Origin: Aptenodytes patagonicus | Lineage: Eukaryota; Chordata; Aves; Sphenisciformes; Spheniscidae | Assembly (NCBI RefSeq): GCF_965638725.1 | Contig: NC_134950.1 | Location: 22,162,932-22,226,931 of the forward strand | Direction of reading: 5' to 3' | DNA: 64,000 nucleotides | Shown: piece after piece, positions 35,116 through 49,485 of the stretch | Position numbering within the stretch: position 1 is the first letter of the stretch | How the letters are laid out: every line of letters starts with the position of its first letter | Made by a program: the position numbers and the translations under genes | The notes under the pieces: generated by a model | Seen by the model: only the letters and a program-made list of their open reading frames with translations | Told to the model about the DNA's origin: nothing | Databases searched by the model: none

Positions 35116-36096
35116 TGTCACATCCTAACTTTGATACTTGAAGGACTTAATGTTTGGAAAATAGAGTACATGCTCTGCCAGCTCTTACTTCTTGAGCTTT
35201 CTAAGAACTGCCATGTGGGTCTGTTCATCCATTTTTTGTGTCAACTCTAGAGCCTTTAAGAGCTTCATCACAAGCCCTTTCCTTGTCTTGAATGTGTCTC
35301 AAATGAGTCTGGTAGTGTAAAAACACAGATCATCCAAACTTTAGCTGGAGGTTAAAGTCAGAGCAATCTTACGCATCAACTAGGTTTAGAAAAACATTAC
35401 ATTGTAAACACCCTAAACAATTACTGTTTCATTGATTATCTTATATGACATTGTAGTTGACAGCTGGGAGTTTTCTCCTGTCTGACTGTTACCATTGACC
35501 TGTAATGCTTCTATTTTCTGTAATGAATCAGGGACACACGAACAAGAGGAACTAGAACTATTCTGCCCCTGACAAAATAGTGGTCTTTATAACAGAGTGT
35601 GCTAAGGAAATGAGACATTTGGGAACTAAAGACAAGTAAGGCATGGCTGGTTTTGTGCTGCTCTGGCAATGCAAAAGTGGTTTTGCTGGCCAGCATGCTC
35701 TGACTGCTTTGCTCTGTTCTGAATCTCTCCTTAAAAGTTGAAAAAATTTGAGTGGTTTTACCACCAGACTCCATAACAGCAAAACATTAAAAATAGCAAG
35801 GGATGTTGTTCAGTGTTTATTTATGAACTCTTTGCTAACTTTTAAAGCCCAAAGATATTTCTAGACAAACACATATATTAAAATGGAGATAAAGCGGCTC
35901 ATCAGCAAGATAAGAGTAAGAATGAAACACATACCCTAAATCACCTATTCTGAGCCCAGAAAATTAAAAGTTGAGCTAACTGAAGTGAACCATGTTGACT
36001 ATTACTGATGTATCACTGGGACATCCACAAAAGCTTAATGCTTCCCAGCAATGACAATGTGAAGGAAAAATATTTTAAAACCAGGTCTTTAAAAAA
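35116..36096. other. Non-coding, nothing recognised
   Basis: Unique-looking sequence between CR1 pieces; overlapping minus-strand frames near 35511-35782 show no similarity to known proteins. Confidence 0.5.
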
Positions 36097-36812
36097 TCAC
36101 AGAATCAAGGAGTACTTGAGGCTGGCAAACACCTCTGGATATCATCTAGTCCAGCCTCCTGCTCAGAGCAGGGTCAGCTACAGCAGGTTGCTCAGGGCCA
36201 TGTCCCATCAGGTTTTGAATATCTCCAAGGATGGACACTCCGCAACCTCTCTGGGCAACCTGCTCCACTGTTTGACCAATCAAACAGTAAAAATATTTTT
36301 TTCTTATGTTGAAATGGAATTTCCTTTATTTCAGTGTGCCCCCATTGCCTCTTGTCCCTGCACTGGGCACCATTGAGAAGAGTCTGGCTCCTCTTCTTTA
36401 CACCCACCCGCCATCAGGTATTTACACACACTGATGAGATCCCCCTGCGCCATCTCTTCATCAGCCTGAATATCCCCAGCTCTCTCAGCATCTCTTCATA
36501 TGACAGATACTCCAGTCCCTTATCATCTTTGTGACCCTTCACTGGGCTCGCTCCAGTATGTCCTTGTCTTTCTTGTATTGGGAAGCCCAGCACTGGGCGT
36601 AGCACTCCAGATGAGCCTCACCAGTGCTGAGCAGAGGGGAAGGATCACCTCCCTTGACCTGCTGGCAACACTAAGCCTAATACAGCCCAGGATACACTGG
36701 CTTCCTTGTTGCAAGGGCACACTGCTGGCTTATGGTCAACCTCTTGTCCACTCCCAGGACTTTCCCTGCAAAGTTGCTTCCCAGCCAGTTGGCCTCCAGC
36801 CTGTGGTGGTGC
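36097..36812 (-). mobile_element. CR1 LINE 3' fragment
   Basis: Minus-strand CR1 with its 3' end at the left (TCACAGAATCAAGGAGTACTTGAGG, degenerate terminal repeat) and the 3' region continuing to about 36812. The block [20 protein letters not shown] shows the ORF2 end in another frame. It resembles the first half of the 7345-9335 copy (GTTGAAATGGAATTTCCTTT present in both). Frames are broken. Confidence 0.9.
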
Positions 36813-39800
36813 ATGAAAATCCTTTTAATCTACTCTGTCAAGAAAAAATAAGGGCAACATTCAAAATTACTTTGGCACCTCAGAGGAATTAGGTGGACCT
36901 TACATACCTGTGGTCCCAAGAGCCCTTCCAGTACTGCCTTCAGGTCCTAAGAAGCTGTAGGAGTGTGACTGGCCTTATCTGCTTTTACATCTCTGCATGT
37001 GCGCTTGCCACTCGCAATTCTTTTTATGGACAATGTGCGCATGTGGGGCACAATTTGTCCGGACTGCTTTAGGATGAAATGAATCATATGGCACAGCTGC
37101 TTGTGTCCTTCCATCTGCTGTAAAGGGAATCTAGGTGACCCCTTGGGTCAAATGAATCCATCCCCTGGTCTCCATGCTTTCGCAGGAAAATGCAGGACAC
37201 CAGACGATGCTACTCTTTTCCTTAATTTTCCTGTGATTCCCACCTTTCATTGCCAAGTGAGGACATCACACTTGGGAGTCCAGGTGATGAACAGGGAACT
37301 GATCTGGGCTCAAAATAACACATAACAGAAAATGGTTATTTTTTTAACTGAGCTATGTTTCTGCCCAAATAGTTGTATCCACACCGGGGAGGGTGCAAAC
37401 CAGCAGCTGCATGAGCAGAAGCAGATCTACGAGGAGCTGCATCTAAGCACAGGTTAAGTACACCCCAGCAAAGTCATCTTGGAGGCCTGCTTTTAGGGGT
37501 GTGCTGAGCGTCTGACACACACTGACAACACAGTGTCCAAATCCCGCAAGTGTGATGCTGCCTATTACTGCTGTGGCTGTAATGGTCTGGCCTCAGGGGC
37601 ACCAGAACATACTGCTTCTCCTTTGCTCCTCAGCCCTTCCCTGAGTTGCCCTGTGCTGAGGGCATTTTCTGGGGAAGAAAAAGAAAAATTACTTTAAATC
37701 ACCTCAGATAGTGCAAGGAACTGAAACAAAGCCTCCCTCCACTGGGCCACTGGGCAAAAGATACACACAATGGCTTCTTTCTGGCTTGCTTTTTAGGGAA
37801 GGAAATGTAAGCCAGTCGTTCCCATCCAAAGAATGTGGCTGTGCAAAACTCAGTCCCACAGAAGTGCCTCAGGGCTGCAGGTAGGCACTTGTGCCCAGGG
37901 AAGACAGAAAGGGAAAAAAAATCAGTTGCTTCTTCAGAGTCATAATTTCTTTCTCTCTCCTTTTTCCTCCCTCTCTATGCTTAACATGCTGATGCCAGCA
38001 CTCTCTCAAGACAAATGGGATGGCTCTAGGATTTCATCTCTGCAGGGCAGAGGTAAGGACGCTTGGATGTTTTAAGGATATTTCAAGTTAGTTCATTTCA
38101 AGTTACAATTCAAATAATACCATTTTCCAGGTTTGTAATGCACAGTTTTAGTAAAGTTATGCACTTTATGATGCTCTGTGCTTCCTTCTTGGTCTTCCTT
38201 CAGTGCCATCTTAACATGCCTGGGAACATCAGCAAGCAAACCAATTCCAGTTTTTCAATGCATTTTAAACAAATAAATTGCAAACATGGTTATTGCTAAC
38301 TGAAGCTGCACCTTCCGCTACAAGTTCTTTTATAAATGCATGTTCTGTACTATTACTAAGAAAAAATCCTCAAATTCTGACTATTCTTGTAATAAAGCAC
38401 TTGTGTTACTGAAGCTGTACATACAGGAATGACTAAACTTACTGAACCAAGGACAAAGGGTTGGGGGGGTTTTGCCTGGAATATGTACAAGCCACTGAGC
38501 ATTACAAAACCTCAGGGTCAGGCTAAGACTCTGACAGTGGCGTACACCCTTAGAAAGTGGAAGTTCCTCGCTCACAGAAGAAGCTGTAATGACTCCGGCT
38601 GCAGGATGCACAATGGCTGCCGGTTATAACAGCAGCCAGTCAGGAGTGATCCAAAACCACCTTCTCAAGCTGTGTTCGTTGTGATGCCATGTCAAAGCCA
38701 GAGATGATGTGGGTTGTTTCTGTTTCAGGTCTTGTCTGAGAGTGGGCGAAATTCCTAGTGTGCACTTAACATGCTGCCTGAGCATTGTAATGGCAGTTTC
38801 TTCTTTCTTCGACTACAAGCAGAGAACACACTGCACTCTATCAGAGCAAATAACACCAAAATCAATGGATCATGCCCATGGGTTTCTAAATTCAGTGTGG
38901 ATTTCACATTCACAGCACCTGATCCTAAGTCTATTATAGTCAATGAATTTCACATCAGGACTAGGTATAGAAAATAATGATAGAAATGTCAGGTCAGATA
39001 CTATGGCCTAATTTTTAACAGAGCTTACTAAAGTGCTTAAACTCATGCTTTTTATGTGTGAGGCACAGCAGACATAGTGGCATAAATCAGTCATGCACCA
39101 GTGAAGTTGCTTGGTAGGAACAATAAGTGACTTCTTAATCACACCAGCCTCTTCACGTGGAGACAAGCAATGCAAGGCTCCCTTCCCAGCTGAGGCTGCA
39201 AGGATCCCCCCTGCCAGGAAGATACAATTTCCCCGGGACAGCAGAGTTCCCACCACATTTCTTACGTAGCCCAGTGGCCAGAATGGCTCACCTTCAAAAC
39301 CATAACCAAACCCACCCCTTTAGGGGAATGCTATGTCTAACTCCATGCTTAGGACTGGTGCAGCGGTTCTCAGTGGGAAAAGGCTGCATCCTACATCGAC
39401 AGTGCTGCTTTTCTGCTCTGCTGCTCAGAGTTTCCCTGCCAGCCTGCTGCCTACCCTGAGACACCCCACTCAAACAGGCACGGTTCAGCTCAGGAAAGGT
39501 GGATGAACCAGAGCACACAATGATACAGCTGGAGACCATCTGCTCTCTGGACTTAGCTCTAGGCAATAGGACCTACAGATGTGTAAGCACGTGTTGCTAC
39601 AAAGCACAGAACAAGCAATTGTGTGTGTTGTGAGGTTGAAGCTGTGCATGGGAACAATTAAATAAGTGTAGAGGGAGAGGCAGAAGCAACTCCAGGATTT
39701 GTGGAAGCAGTGCCTAGAGCACGGGTCTCCACAGCTGTGTAGCAGTGCCCTGGCCTGGTGCTTCTCTCCGGCCAGTGAATATCTGATTGTTACACACGGA

Positions 39801-41895
39801 ATAGAGGACACTTAACAGTATGGGCAGCATGTTCTGAAAACGCTTCTTAGTTTGTGCCCCTCTGCCAATGTAGGCAGAGGATTATCTAGGTTTTGGACCC
39901 AGGTAGGACTTAGACAGTAGCGGGCAGGCTTAACTAAATCTTCAGATGCCAATGCAGCTTTACTGCTTAAAACCTGCCTGACACCTGTGATCAGTGAGGA
40001 TAACTGTTAGCAGTTGCATGATGCGGGATTCGATGTTTATAGAGGCAGTTAACAGAGACTAAGGGTACACGTGCACCAAGGCTCTGCTCTATTGCTAAGG
40101 AGATACATGCGAGCTGCTCCAGCTGGGCAGCTCCGAAGCGTGGTGCTTGAAGCCAGCACAGGTCCCTGGCACAGCACTGAAATCCCAGCACAGACCTGCC
40201 CTTAGGATGCAGCTCTGCAGCCTGGGTCCAAGCTGCTGCCAGGGGAGATGGTTCCTCCCTGTCCTTAACCTGTGCCCATGTATTCCCAGCTCCACCTTCT
40301 GCCAGCCCCGGATCCACACAACCACATGGTTACTGGATCAGAGAACTAACGAGAGTTAGTCCTGGGCATACTACAGCTTACTTTTATTTGCAGTATGGCA
40401 CAGCTCAGCCTAACTTGACCTGAAATCCCATACAGATTTATATGCTTCACTTTGAGCAGCAAGGGGTTGTTCAAACCCAATATTAAACCCAATATAGAGT
40501 GGGTAAAAATGGCCTGTTATCATTCCAAAGGGTCACATGCTGACTGTGTGAACAAGAAGCGGACTCATCTTTTACTGATACCAAAATAATTACAGAAGGG
40601 AATTTGCAAATTGCTCATATGAGCTCTTTCTGCCAGTCCTTTTCTCAGCTCTCTGCTCAGGTTTTTATAAGGCCTCTTCTGAGCCGATTTTCCTCCCTTT
40701 AACTTATAAGAAAAACTTAGCTTTACGTTTAAAGGGAACTAAGTGAGGTCTCTATAGCACAGTTCCTCAGGTAAACATAAAAATACAAGGGTATAGGTAA
40801 AAGTTGAAGTAAGCCCTTCTAGTGGTGTCAGAACATGATTTTGAGTAGCATTTGTCTGCTAATGATCCCTTAATAGTTGTGTCTGGCAAATAACACAATG
40901 AGAGGAACTTAAAAAATGTCTCTGCTGATAGCTATGACTACTGTGGTGGGAGATACAGATCTGTCTCGGATGAGTCAAAGGTAGGGTATGGCAAACATTA
41001 CAGTGACAAGTACTTGGTTTCAAATGTTTCTCATGGTCTATGGAGAAACACCAGTTATGGAAGTGTTGCATTTCATCTGACCCTGACATTGTAGGAAGAC
41101 AAGCTTTCACAGATCGGTGTGGGGATTGTAAATCTTTGTCCCCTTGCTTTAAAACACAATAGCTGGCTCAGAGAGGCAATCTTCACATTTTTGGTCTGCC
41201 TGCAGAACATGTTTGGCTGCACAACATTGCTGTGGTTTTCCTTCCTATTAAAACCAGGATATAATGTATTCAGCTATTACATTCCTTTATTTTTGTTATG
41301 TAAATATATAATACCCAGTATTACAAGAGGCTGCCCCCAGCCTACAGCTCCAAACTCTTGTGTTAGTCAGAAACCTTCCCACCAGCGTGAAGGAGAGCTT
41401 CCAGCCCTGCCAGTCACCTCCTGCTGCCACGCGAAGCCTCCTGTGTGCCAGTGCCTGTCTACCACCACCACGGTGCCAAGCACAGGGTGCTCTCACAGCC
41501 CTTGGGGGGGCTGGTAAAAGTAATTCCTTAAGCCAGACACATTTTACATAAAATGTCGGTGTGGGAGATAAACCACGGCTTTAGGCTCCTCAGAGCTATG
41601 TTTTGGAGGAAACATTTTCCTAATCTTCCTCCAGTTTTATAGCATTTTTTGTTTTCACGGCTGACTTAGCAAAGCTGGAAATCATGATTTATAAACATGG
41701 GAGGAGAGGTTGCAGAGCAAACTCCTGTAAACTGAAGGCCTGGTGTCTCAGGGCTTTGTAGGCTGTGGTACTTGAGGTGTTTTTTCCAAGTTATCTGCTG
41801 CCTCTAGGTTATGGAGGCATTTGCCCACAGGTTTTGTGGAGTCATTCTAGAGCCTTCACATGATTCTTTTCCCCAGCATCATTTTGGTCTTCAAT

Positions 41896-41983
41896 ATTTA
41901 CAGCAGATGCAGTTTCTTGTTTCAGTCAGTTTCAGTCATCTATTGATGACTGCAGTTTCAGTCATCTATTTACAGCAGATGCA
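41896..41983. repeat. Interleaved short direct repeats
   Basis: ATTTACAGCAGATGCA occurs at 41896-41911 and 41968-41983, and CAGTTTCAGTCATCTATT occurs at 41927-41944 and 41953-41970. The nested spacing suggests local duplication by slippage. Confidence 0.9.
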
Positions 41984-44900
41984 AGTTTACTTGCAGTAAA
42001 GTTGGTCACACATTGTCTTAATAGGAAAAAAAAATCACATCTGCTTCTGCTGTTGCTTCTGCTTTTGCTCTGCTTTCACTGACACAGGCAGCACAGCCCC
42101 GGACCACAGCACTGGGACATCAGGGGACTGTGTAACTGTGTAGCCCTGGACCACAGTATTGCTATCACTAGTAACAGGCCACAAGCTTTGATACGAGATA
42201 CAAGCTCTGGTTCACTTGGTTTAGCTGTGACAGCAAGTTCTCTAATTGTTCAGGTGTCTATGGCTAATTATCTTTTACTTTGTGTGACACAGGCCTAGTT
42301 TTAGGTGGATACCAGGCAGTAACAAGCAGTTCTTCTGCACTGAATGAGGTATCTACCACTCCAACACTAGGATGTAGTGCAGAGAAATACAGACCTGGTG
42401 TGACAGCAGAGGTCATGAGAAGTAGGGACACAGAATGCAGCGTAGAGGAGCACGGGCAAGGGGTGATAAGAGATGGGGCGCAGGCTGTCACCGGAGACCC
42501 TCTAGCTATAAACAATTCCCTAATGGTCAGTTAAAGAAATACAGAGCCGGAGCTACAGAAAACTGGTTTTAGGGGTAACAGAGAGAAACAACATATTTAA
42601 CATATGTAAAAGGCAGCGTTTACAGTAAATTTGGATACAACATGGAGCTGCAGACGGGTGAAGAAAGAACAAAGTTGCAAAAGAGTGTTAGCAAAGGATG
42701 ACCCCAGGTGGATCTTGGAGGGAGGAAGAGGAAACCATCAACATGAACATCATATTGCTCCAGAGAGGCACTCCAGGTGCTGGAAACTCCCCCACCAACA
42801 CCAGAATGCAACCACCAGCCTTAGTACCCATTGGAGCAGCGGAAGGGTGAGCAGGAAAAAGGGTAGAAAATAATAAGTATGTGCATAACAATTTTTAATT
42901 GGATTCTGTTTTTGGGAAGCACACTCTAAGCACAAAAGCGAGGTACACAGAAATGCTCTGTGCTCTGGGGTGTGACAGTATTATTATTATTGTTATTTTT
43001 TTCTAAATTAGGAACTGAGGTGCACAGGAATGTGTTTAGCGTACTCAGATATGACTTCAATGACTATTCCATGATTTCACAAGGAGTCTGTGAAAGGCAG
43101 GCACCCCAGAAAGGGTCACTGAGTACAGTCCTTCCAGTTACAGGCACCATATCAATCCCATTAGACACCTCTGAAACCACTCATGGTCTATCCACACAGA
43201 ATTACTTCTCCATTTACAGAAAACTGAACCAGTTATCCCTCCCTCTAGACATAGAGCTTCGGTTCCTTCAGTGAATGTTTATTCTTTCTGACTTGCTATT
43301 GATTTTATAAACATTATAAAATATATTCTTGGCACTAAGGAAATATGTGGACAATATTTTATATGGCTACTGTATAGCATCCAGAAATCTCATGTTTCAT
43401 GTCTCATCCTTAACAATTCAGGAATGTATCCAGTTCCTAAAAAAGTCCCAATAGCCACAAACAGTCCTATTGATTTCTGTTGTATTCGGGAGGTTTGGTG
43501 CAAGTCTAGTGCAAGACTGCTCCTTGATGTTTTAGGGAAATAGCATAAGTGGTTTAAAGTCTACCAGCATCCAGAGGCAGTGTGGGGATGCTTGCATTAC
43601 TACTGATTTAGTGAGTAAAAGGAAGACTTTACTGCCCAGAGCTATCAAGCCAGCCCTAAGTGTGTCTCCAGCAACTTCAGTTCAGTGTTTGCCAAGAGAA
43701 GAGTTTGTGAAATCAGTTTTAGTTATCTAAACAAGACAACAAAGGGACAAAACCCCCTTGTATAGTCACTAGAAATACTTATGCAATTTTCAGTGATGAA
43801 AGTAGTGATTTGGCATTTGCCTTCTGAGCAAAGCTTTGAGGCAATTTCAGCCAAGCAGCTGCTGATATTATAGCCCAGCTATCAGTCTGAAACATGTTAA
43901 ACATTGAATGTTCTTACTATGACTGCATTTCTGAGGTTTTTGATCCCCAAACCCTTGGAAGTTAAAACCAGAGCTGAAATCCAGTCCAGTACTGCATACG
44001 TGTTGTACACAGTCGCTCTTGCCTCATAGGCCAGGGAGACACTGCTAAGAAGTGAAATTGGTTGCTGCAATTAGCAGAGGTCAGTGCTTGTGAAACAACT
44101 GCACCATCTTAACATCAGTGGTTTGTAGATCTTAGGATTTAGCTTTCTCTGTGTGTGAGTTGAATAACTGAGCAGAAAGTAATGCAGCCTGAGCAGACTG
44201 CAAAAGTTTCTCGTTTGTCTTCCCTCTCTTTCTTTTACTCTCATGATTTCATGGGTCTCATTTTTTAGTATTGATTCTTCTGAAAATGTTAATATGGGAT
44301 TCTCTTCCAAGAAACAGGTCAAAATATAAAACCATGTAGTCTGGTGGTCACATAACAAGGCTAAGTGGGACAGTGATGCATCTTATATCTACTGAAGGGA
44401 AAAGTGCCATCAGAGCCTGAGGATGGAAGAGTGGGTGTCAGGACCCCATTGAACAGATTCATTTCACTCCATAGTCTGTCCACACACTGGTGTCTTCACT
44501 GTGCCTGTGTATGCATATGTCTGACTTCTGTCTGTCAAATACAGCATATGCATAAACATAATTCTGAACATCAGGGAAAGGTAGAATAGAAAAAACTCAG
44601 AGAGAGGCATAAAAGCCCATCACTAAATAATGCTCCATTCTAGCTGGAAAAAAGCAGTGGATGTAGCACAGTTCAGCAAAAGGCTTTTCGGAGAAGCGCT
44701 GTGATGGCCGAGTGTCTGGTTGCAGCTGTGCTTTCCACAGAGCCTTGCACTTGAAGAGTGAAATAATCCAACGTGAAGTTCATCTCCATCCTGCTCATCA
44801 TGTGCCTGGGAGTGTGACTGCTGAGGCTGCCACGGACAGGCAGCCAAGCAGGCAAGGGCCACGCATGTGCTGGCAGGAGAGGCCGCTGCCAGCCTGTGGG

Positions 44901-47900
44901 TCTGCTGTCGTGTGCCAGTAACACTTAGTACAAGCATCTAATGAAGAGCTCTTTTTTTTTTTCCTTTGAGTATGCTGTGATCTGCAGTGGAATAAATTAA
45001 TCCTCCAGTACAAAACCACTGTTTTCTGCAAGGATGAGAAGGAGTAGCTAAACCCTTTCTCCACGGGTGAGGCACAGCCCTCAGAATTAATTAGCAGGGA
45101 ACAAACTGTACTGATAACTCTCCACTTTCCCTTTCCTGGGCCAGGGAAAGCAAAAAGATTCAGAGCACCGTTAAAATTGAAATTTATTGTAGGGAGCAAA
45201 CCTTTTAACATAGGAAATGGGAGGCTTTAGTGGAGATAAAATGTTTTACGTTTTGCTTTCCTGCCACTCTTCAGTGTGCAAGGCAAGCCTGTTATCTCCC
45301 ACCAGTTTCCTGGGGCTCTGCAGGGCCCCCAATGACTCAGAGCAGAGGCTGCAGATCTTCCTCCCCATCAGTCACCGTCAGCTGACTGCTTCTTTCGGTG
45401 GCCTCATCCTCAGCCAGCCTGGAAATCATCTGCCCCTCTCAGCGTAACGCTTTGTTTACCTTTGTTAAATTCTGTAAAAGTCCAGCGTTTTAGTATAGAT
45501 AATATATTGCACTCAACAGCTGTTGTCAACACTGGTTTAATAGCAGGTAATAAAACTTTTATGAAAGTGCTCTACAGTGCACTGTCCTAAACCAAAAGCA
45601 TGTTTAAGGGCTGCTCTTTGAACTCTGGAGTGGAGTCAGCAAACTGATGTTACACCAGTGCTGAATCTGGCCCCTTCTCTACTCACCCTGACTGGCACCA
45701 AGTCCTGCTCTCCCTTCTCTGCTAAACCTTAAAGATAAGTTTTAACAGAAATGAGAGTTTTACTAGAGGGAAAACATTCAAGAATGTGTCCTTTTGTGTT
45801 GCTCATCTTAATAGTTACCATATAAAAAAAACAATTTTGCATACTTTTTTCCATTCCCAAGTGACAAATCTTTAAAAGTCAATGGACAGAAGTCCACCGG
45901 GTATGGTTTTAACTGCATCAGTCAACAGGAATTTTGTTGTTGACTTTGATTAAATAAGGATCTGAGACAGACATCTCCAGGGTGGGCTCCTCAGGTTTAA
46001 ACAATAAATTGTTTTAAAAAAGATAGTACAATTGCTGGGTTAGTTTTCTGTGTTCTCAGCTTGTGCTGAAATCACAGAAGCTAACTTGCAAGTTCCATTT
46101 CCTTCCTTTATGCAATATCTTTTCTACAAGCTAGGGTTCAAAATAAGGTGCAAGTTAAATAGTCAGTTCAACTGAAGGTTAACAGCAGAGCCAGAAGGTG
46201 GCGAGGCAGAGAAGCACAGGTAGAAATAATGGCATATGGCTTAATTTCAGCAGCTTTAGAGATAATATATATAAAATAATAAAAATAAACCTGCACAAAT
46301 CCACTCTCCAAGGAAACAATTATCTTCATTGTTTATCAACATACCTGCACAAATCTGGTTTAGATGCCATGATCATTTGCTCTTCCTCTGAGTACAAAGG
46401 AAAAGAGCTCAGTGTGAGAAGGGATGGGGCATATTTAGGCCACAGAACCCCTCTCTGAAATTCCTTTATGAAGCCACCGGTCTCCTCTCATGCTGGAGGA
46501 TATATTTTACTACAACATGCAGACTTGAAAGACTCCCAGTGAGCACCATGTCTGTGCGTTAGCTGCATCACTAACTGGTAATTTCTCTCCAACTGGAGTG
46601 AACATGCATCAGAGGGATAAAATTGTATAATTTTAGAATTAAAATAATAGTTGATAGTAAAGGAAAGAAGAAATTGGAAGATTTAGGGAGATGAAAAGAA
46701 GAGGTATTCTTTCAGACAACAGATACAGGCTGCTTATGCGTGAAGGCCATGTTACTTGTAGAAAGCATGGTGGAGACATGGGGTTTAGTCTGCATCAGAG
46801 GAAAATAAAGGAGTTGAAGCCTGTTTCCGTGTTGTGAGTGGGGTGGTCTGTGAGAGGTGGACAGTCTCTACCCAGGGATGTTGATGTGTATTTTATTCAG
46901 CAGCTGTTTAAATAAAAAATACAGAGAGGTTCCTCAAATCCAGGACCAGAACCCAGGCATGCCTAACCCCTCAGCTCAACCAGCACTCCCACACGTCTGT
47001 CCATCTCTGCCTTGGCAACCCAGCCATGCAGTTTCACACAGGCAGGGAAAGTCCCTTTTCCATCACACGCCTCAGAGCTGGCTCTTCGGGGCCCTTTCCT
47101 GCTCAGCAAGAGATTTGGGTGTGAAGTCTTTCAGGAATAAGGCGAAACTCAATCTCACTGTCCAGCATATGGTGCTCATGCTATAGGTGAAAGCTGCCTG
47201 GGCAAGTTTTTAAAAAAGTCTGATGCAGAATTAGCTACCTGAGAGAAGAAAGGCTGCAGCCATCTGTCTTTGGGAGAGGGCTCTCACTCTGTGCCCCAGA
47301 AGCAACTCCTGAACCCCTACAATTTCAGACCTATCCAGAGATGTCTTTGCCGTCTCTGCTGGGCTAGCTCAAGGCACGTCTTGCCCTGCAGCCACTGAGG
47401 TTATTTCAGCTGCCGTCCCGTGGCACTCAATACTTGTCTCCAGTGACCTTGGACTGGATGCCACAGCAGTGCCTCTTCTATGCTGGAGTCATGTAGGAGG
47501 CTTCAGTCAAAAGCCCATTTGAGTCAATAACAAGACTCAATTAATAGGATTCAGTTTACTAGATATAAATCTGAGCTATTCCCTTTATAGTCAGTGATGA
47601 GAATAGGTACAACTAAGCTATGATCCATTTCCATCTTAAAGGAGACATCTAAAATGTCAGATAAGTTGGGTTCTAAAAATACCATTTCCACTGTCTATAC
47701 AGGGAGACCAGAGTGAACCACTCAGATACACACGTCCACCTGGCTGACCACTGAAATTAGGTGAGATGAGACCTATCGTGAGAGACCTGCCAGACGGCAG
47801 AGCACCCTCAAGCTTTACTACCAAGGGAGAGGAAAAATCCTAGGTGAAGGCACTGTGAAACACAGTGCAGGGAGCTAGGGGAGGTGGTGGTGAAGTTGAT

Positions 47901-49474
47901 GTTGTAACACATGGGGCATGCATAACCCCAGATTAGGCATTTATGTGACCCATGCAGCAGGGGATAGAGCCTCATGCCAGGGCAGGAGGAGAGCCCAATC
48001 TGTAATGGGGATCAACGGCCTCAAAATCTATCCAGTGTCATTAGATGCAAAAGCTGGAACAGTCCCTTATCAGAGGAACACCCATCAGAGGGAGATAATG
48101 TGCCTCTTTTATGCAGATACCAATGGGTAGTTTTATTTACCTGCCCTGGGGATTGCCAGTCTGCCAGAGGAGTGGAGCATTTGGCAGAGGGCACTTCTCA
48201 GACACTGCACTGAAAGGGTTTGCTGGGTATAACATAATTCAGTGCTGACTGGAGCAATAATTAGACGGCAGGTCTTGTCCCACAGCTCCATATCACTCGA
48301 GAGCCTAGGAGTCCTTCCAGCTCCTCCTCACCACCATTTCACTAGTTATTATTGGTACCTGCATTTTCATTTTTAGTGAGACGTCTAAACAATTCTAAAA
48401 AAGCCAGTCCTGGCTACATGCCAATCACCATCTAACTCAGCTATGCCCATCATCCCTGAAGATCTTGAGAGATCTGTGCGGTTTCACATTCCCAGTAAGC
48501 GGTTCCTCTGAGGCTGACTTGAGCTCCTCTCCCAACAAAAGAAAGTTCCAGCGAAGGCTCAGTGGGAGACGACTGCATTGCAGCTTCTTCCAGCTTGTTC
48601 TCCCCCTGCGGAGCTTTGGGTAATAGTTCTTCTTAAAACAAATTCAATTTTGTTCACTTCCAGGGGAGATGATATATGGGATTTGGCGTAGTTTGACAAT
48701 GGCCCATTGTGGAGCCTTGCAAGGCAGGCACTTACCCCTTAACTTTCCTTTTCTGCATGAATTGTGAGCCGTTTCCTTCCAATTTACCATTTTCTTCTTG
48801 GCCTCTACCCAAAACAACACTTTTTTTTTTTCCCCCAGAAAAAAATTTGTCTTGAACAACTCAAGCTGTATTAATAGTTATGACCTGGATACATGGGTTC
48901 AGTAAATAATAGGGTAGTAAAATAAAAAACAAAACCACATTTGGGTGTAAGGGAACTTGAGAAAGAAAGAGGGTGTCAATTGGAGACTCATAAACATGAT
49001 CTTTACGCCATCTCATTTCACTGTTATTTGGCATCCTTAAAGACTGCAGATCAGCAGCAAGATTAAGGCTAGCCTCGAAGACCGCGGGAGTCACCATCCT
49101 GGATCCCAGCCTCTCGTTTCACCTCAGTTTGACAAGTACCCCTGCTAAATGCTTCAAAAGAAAGTACATGACATTTCTTGGTAGATAGGAGCAGGATAAC
49201 CTGCCCAACCAAAAGAGCTTTGTCTCTGGTGCTTGGAGATCAGCTTCAGCCCTGAAACACAAGTAACTGCATCCCTTCCAAAAATCAGTTAGGAGCAGTT
49301 GTGATATCGAGGCCTATGATGGCTCTTTATTGGAAAAACCACCTGTATGCAGGTTTATTTCTTTTACCTACTGAAACGATTACAGGACAATATCACAGGT
49401 ACTGAGCTAGACAAGACAACACTCTGGGTGGGGCCAAGGGATGGAGAGGAATGAATTAAATTGCTTAGTAGGTT

Positions 49475-49485
49475 CCCCCCCCCCC
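49475..49485. repeat. C11 homopolymer
   Basis: Eleven consecutive C residues followed by GGG. This is a likely length-error or polymorphic site. Confidence 0.9.

Noticed and set aside
42280-42873. Two plus-strand frames of about 80 codons that might be retroviral remnants
   Set aside because: No retroviral protein motif, LTR or primer-binding site could be seen around them.
45610-45675. Words like those of an old amniote MITE (ACACCAGTG...GAATCTGGCCCC)
   Set aside because: The stretch is too short and degenerate to distinguish from chance without a consensus search.
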